DNA of 8,495 nucleotides from Lachnospiraceae bacterium (lineage in GTDB: Bacteria; Bacillota_A; Clostridia; Lachnospirales; Lachnospiraceae). The notes under the pieces were generated by a model. The model was given only the letters and a program-made list of their open reading frames with translations, was not told the origin of the DNA and made no database searches. Numbering within the stretch: position 1 is the stretch's first letter; each line of letters starts with the position of its first letter. This document shows, piece after piece, positions 6,732 through 8,495 of the stretch. The DNA lies in NCBI GenBank assembly GCA_017437705.1, contig JAFRYJ010000118.1:1-8495 (forward strand), read 5' to 3'. A program made the position numbers and the translations under genes.

Positions 6732-8129
6732 ATGGCAGTTAATTTTGTAAAGGTGCCTGTAAGAGAACAGGATCCCAAGGAAAGAGCAAAGAACTTTGAA
6801 GAGGTATGCTACGGCTACAACGAAGAGGAAGCAGTCGCAGAGGCCTCCAGATGCATCAATTGTAAGAATCACCCCTGTATTGGCGGCTGTCCCGTTTCCA
6901 TCGACATCCCCGGCTTTGTAAAAGAGATCGCCAACAGGAATTTCAAGGAAGCCTTCAAGATTCTTTCGGATTCTACTGCGCTTCCTGCAGTCTGCGGACG
7001 TGTATGTCCCCAGGAGACCCAGTGCGAGGGCAAATGTACTCTCGGCATCAAGGGTGATGCGGTATCCATCGGCAAGCTGGAGAGATTCATCGCCGACTAT
7101 GCCAGGGAGAACGGCATCGTTCCCAAAAAGCCTACGAAGAAGACAGGCTTCAAGGTGGCTGTTATCGGAGCCGGCCCCGCAGGCCTTACCTGCGCAGGCG
7201 ACCTGGCAAAGATGGGTCACAAGGTAACTATCTTCGAAGCCCTTCACGAGCCCGGCGGAGTGCTTATGTACGGCATTCCCGAATTCAGGCTTCCCAAGGA
7301 CAGAGTAGTTAAGAAGGAGATCGAGAACGTAAAGAGGCTCGGCGTCAGGATCGAGACCGACGTTGTCATCGGCAAGACCATGACCATCGACGACCTCATG
7401 AAGAAAGAGGAGTTCGATGCGGTATTCATCGGCTCCGGCGCAGGACTTCCCAAGTTCATGAACATCCCCGGAGAAGAAGCTCTCGGCGTATTCTCGGCCA
7501 ACGAGTTCCTTACCAGAAACAACCTGATGAAGGCCTACAGAGACGATTTTGACACGCCCATCGAGATCGGCAAGAAGGTCGTTGTAGTAGGCGGCGGCAA
7601 CGTTGCCATGGACGCCGCAAGAACGGCCCTCCGTCTCGGAGCTGAGACCTACATCGTTTACAGAAGGAGCATGGAGGAGCTTCCCGCGCGAGTTGAGGAA
7701 GTGCATCATGCCATCGAAGAAGGCATCATCTTCAAGCTTCTGACCAACCCCGTGGAGATCCTCACCGATGATGAAGACAGGGTAGTCGGCATCAAGTGCG
7801 TTCAGATGGAGCTGGGCGAGCCCGACGATTCAGGTAGAAGGCGCCCCGTAGTTATCAAGGGTTCCGAGTTCGTTATCGACTGCGACATGGTAGTAATGTC
7901 GCTCGGTACGTCGCCTAATCCCCTTATCTCTTCGACCACTAAGAAGCTGGAAGTAAACAAGTGGAACTGCATCATTGCCGAGGAAGGCACGGGCAAGACC
8001 ACCAAGAGAGGCGTTTACGCCGGCGGTGATGCCGTAACAGGCGCAGCCACAGTTATCCTGGCCATGGGCGAAGGCAGGAATGCCGCCAAGGCTATCGATG
8101 AATTCCTGGCAAGGAAGAGGAAGAAATAA
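6732..8129 (+). CDS. nfnB: Ferredoxin:NADP+ oxidoreductase large subunit NfnB (GltD-like, two [4Fe-4S], FAD, NADPH)
   Basis: Large subunit of NfnAB, expected to carry the bifurcating FAD, the ferredoxin-side iron-sulfur clusters and the NADPH site. The 465-residue chain has an N-terminal double cluster domain with C41, C44, C49, C53 and then C88, C92, C98, C102. The FAD Rossmann motif GAGPAG is at 146-151, with EPGGVLMYGIPEFRLPK at 173-189. A second nucleotide fold has VGGGNVAMDAAR at 286-297 and YRRS at 310-313, which suits the NADPH 2'-phosphate. The closing FAD motif YAGGDAVTGAATV is at 429-441. One Nfn cluster is known to have a glutamate ligand, but which Glu that is here cannot be decided by eye. 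ATG 6732 has GGAGGG at 6718-6723, 8 bases upstream. The same family is often labelled small subunit of glutamate synthase; no large glutamate synthase gene is present and nfnA sits 14 bases upstream, so Nfn is preferred. Confidence 0.88.
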   Translation: MAVNFVKVPVREQDPKERAKNFEEVCYGYNEEEAVAEASRCINCKNHPCIGGCPVSIDIPGFVKEIANRNFKEAFKILSDSTALPAVCGRVCPQETQCEGKCTLGIKGDAVSIGKLERFIADYARENGIVPKKPTKKTGFKVAVIGAGPAGLTCAGDLAKMGHKVTIFEALHEPGGVLMYGIPEFRLPKDRVVKKEIENVKRLGVRIETDVVIGKTMTIDDLMKKEEFDAVFIGSGAGLPKFMNIPGEEALGVFSANEFLTRNNLMKAYRDDFDTPIEIGKKVVVVGGGNVAMDAARTALRLGAETYIVYRRSMEELPARVEEVHHAIEEGIIFKLLTNPVEILTDDEDRVVGIKCVQMELGEPDDSGRRRPVVIKGSEFVIDCDMVVMSLGTSPNPLISSTTKKLEVNKWNCIIAEEGTGKTTKRGVYAGGDAVTGAATVILAMGEGRNAAKAIDEFLARKRKK

Positions 8130-8166
8130 GGCTCAGGCCGGACTTTTCCGAATACGGTATTTATGC

Positions 8167-8199
8167 AATTTCCCGCATCGCCATGATGCGGGAAATTTT
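8167..8199 (+). terminator. Hairpin terminator after nfnB
   Basis: A perfect 13-base inverted repeat, AATTTCCCGCATC at 8167-8179 against GATGCGGGAAATT at 8185-8197, encloses a 5-base loop GCCAT. The descending arm runs into TTTT (8196-8199), a short U-tract. It lies 37 bases after the nfnB stop and before the tRNA promoter, so it most likely ends the long gene set and insulates the tRNA unit. The stem is strong; the U-tract is modest, so readthrough is possible. Confidence 0.8.
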
Positions 8200-8219
8200 G
8201 CACCGTGAAGCATTTTTTG

Positions 8220-8248
8220 TTGACATCAAAAAATCCATATAATATAAT
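8220..8248 (+). promoter_or_regulatory. Consensus housekeeping-sigma promoter for the tRNA cluster
   Basis: TTGACA at 8220-8225 and TATAAT at 8243-8248 are both perfect consensus hexamers separated by exactly 17 bases, in an A/T-rich setting. Transcription should begin near 8255. An earlier overlapping TATAAT at 8238-8243 has only 12 bases of spacing and is not the likely box. A full-consensus promoter fits a highly expressed stable-RNA unit. Confidence 0.88.
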
Positions 8249-8268
8249 AGTCAATGCGTTACGAGCGG

Positions 8269-8316
8269 GACGGTTCCGGGGCCATCAGGCCGAAGGTCCG
8301 GATCCTGTCACCCCGA
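8269..8316 (+). pseudogene. Degenerate 3' fragment of a tRNA-Pro gene
   Basis: This stretch has tRNA parts in the correct order: an anticodon arm GACGG (8269-8273) and CCATC (8282-8286) with one mismatch and an 8-base loop TTCCGGGG instead of 7; a 5-base variable loop AGGCC (8287-8291); a T arm GAAGG/CCTGT (8292-8296, 8304-8308) with loop TCCGGAT where TTCGAAT is usual; and an acceptor 3' strand CACCCCG followed by A (8309-8316), the end typical of bacterial tRNA-Pro. The matching 5' strand CGGGGTG is absent: a full tRNA would begin near 8240, inside the promoter. With the acceptor unpaired, the loop too large and the T arm mispaired, it should not work as a tRNA. It is probably transcribed as the leader of tRNA-Gly. 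Confidence 0.6.
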
Positions 8317-8324
8317 TGCGACAT

Positions 8325-8395
8325 GCGGGTGTAGTTCAGTGGTAGAACACCAGCCTTCCAAGCTGGACATGTGGGTTCGATTCCCATCACCCGCT
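8325..8395 (+). tRNA. tRNA-Gly, anticodon UCC
   Basis: A complete 71-base cloverleaf. The acceptor is GCGGGTG (8325-8331) with CACCCGC (8388-8394) and discriminator T8395; the D arm is GTTC/GAAC (8334-8337, 8345-8348). The anticodon arm is CCAGC/GCTGG (8350-8354, 8362-8366) with loop CTTCCAA and anticodon TCC at 8357-8359. The T arm is GTGGG/CCCAT with loop TTCGATT at 8376-8382. It reads GGA and, by wobble, GGG. No CCA is encoded, so a CCA-adding enzyme is needed, as usual in Firmicutes. Confidence 0.96.
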
Positions 8396-8416
8396 TTTTG
8401 CACGTCATGTGCAAAA
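8396..8416 (+). repeat. Palindromic hairpin between tRNA-Gly and tRNA-Arg
   Basis: TTTTGCAC (8396-8403) and GTGCAAAA (8409-8416) form a perfect 8-base inverted repeat around the loop GTCAT, starting right after the tRNA-Gly discriminator base. No T-run follows the descending arm, so it does not look like a forward terminator. It may present the 3' end of tRNA-Gly to processing nucleases, or act as a weak attenuator. Confidence 0.6.
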
Positions 8417-8428
8417 CATAATACATAA

Positions 8429-8495
8429 GAGTCTGTAGCTCAGTCGGATAGAGCAACGGCCTTCTAAGCCGTGTGTCGGGGGTTCGAATCCCTTC
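8429..8495 (+). tRNA. tRNA-Arg, anticodon UCU (3' end cut by window)
   Basis: The acceptor 5' strand is GAGTCTG (8429-8435), then TA and the D arm GCTC/GAGC (8438-8441, 8451-8454). The anticodon arm is ACGGC/GCCGT (8456-8460, 8468-8472) with loop CTTCTAA and anticodon TCT at 8463-8465. The variable loop is GTGTC. The T arm is GGGGG/CCCTT with loop TTCGAAT (8483-8489). The last base in view, C8495, fits as the first base of the 3' acceptor strand; six more acceptor bases and the discriminator lie outside. It reads AGA and, by wobble, AGG, the arginine codon most used in the clpX frame here. Confidence 0.93.

Noticed and set aside
6714..7709. A 331-codon minus-strand ORF opposite nfnB
   Set aside because: It lies entirely opposite a well-supported gene, shows no recognisable domain and has no ribosome binding site that I could find. 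It arises from the codon bias of the real frame.
6732..8129. The small subunit of NADPH-dependent glutamate synthase
   Set aside because: It is the same protein family and a common automatic label, but no large glutamate synthase gene is near and the adjacent NfnA-type subunit makes NfnB the better call.
8139..8150. A small CGGA/TCCG hairpin just after nfnB
   Set aside because: A 4-bp stem is too weak to count as a terminator, and a much stronger hairpin follows at 8167.
8238..8243. A first TATAAT upstream of the chosen -10 box
   Set aside because: It is only 12 bases from TTGACA, whereas the next TATAAT has the ideal 17.
8259..8456. A 65-codon minus-strand ORF with phrases such as MGIEPTCPAWKAG and GDRIRTFG
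   Set aside because: These phrases are the antisense translation of tRNA genes, a known source of false proteins in databases. It covers tRNA-Gly and the tRNA-Pro relic. It did help to recognise the relic.
1..8495. A mobile element, CRISPR array, phage gene or defence system
   Set aside because: I saw no transposase, integrase, repeat-spacer pattern, toxin-antitoxin pair or defence domain. All coding space is taken by conserved housekeeping genes.

Overview
The window reads as chromosomal core-metabolism DNA from an anaerobic Firmicute, most likely class Clostridia and plausibly Lachnospiraceae. The reasons are a ClpX variant of a type I associate with that group, a transketolase split into two genes, an NfnAB-type flavoprotein pair typical of fermentative anaerobes, strong AAGGAGGG ribosome binding sites, two TTG starts, and tRNA genes without an encoded CCA. 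GC content looks mid-50s percent by eye. In the clpX frame arginine is mostly written AGG. The family-level assignment is inference.

Positions 2-8129 hold seven genes, all on the + strand and packed with overlaps or gaps of 31 bases or less: a 5'-truncated clpX; an M18 aminopeptidase; the N- and C-terminal subunits of transketolase; murF; and the nfnA and nfnB subunits of an electron-bifurcating ferredoxin:NADP+ oxidoreductase (or a close relative). I see no terminator or convincing promoter between them, so they probably share a transcript. A 13-bp stem hairpin at 8167-8199 closes the set. The genes cover protein turnover (ClpX, peptidase), the non-oxidative pentose phosphate pathway (transketolase), peptidoglycan precursor synthesis (MurF) and NADPH/ferredoxin balance (Nfn). 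They are not one pathway; the common theme is general growth physiology.

Positions 8200-8495 form a separate stable-RNA unit. A consensus promoter (TTGACA, 17 bases, TATAAT) reads into a leader that contains the 3' part of a degenerate proline tRNA. This is followed by an intact tRNA-Gly(UCC), a small palindromic hairpin, and a tRNA-Arg(UCU) cut off by the window end.

I found no mobile element, CRISPR array, phage gene or defence system, and nothing that amounts to a new multi-gene system. The items most worth a second look are the pseudo-tRNA-Pro between the promoter and tRNA-Gly, and the ClpX whose substrate-gripping RKH loop has lost its conserved residues.
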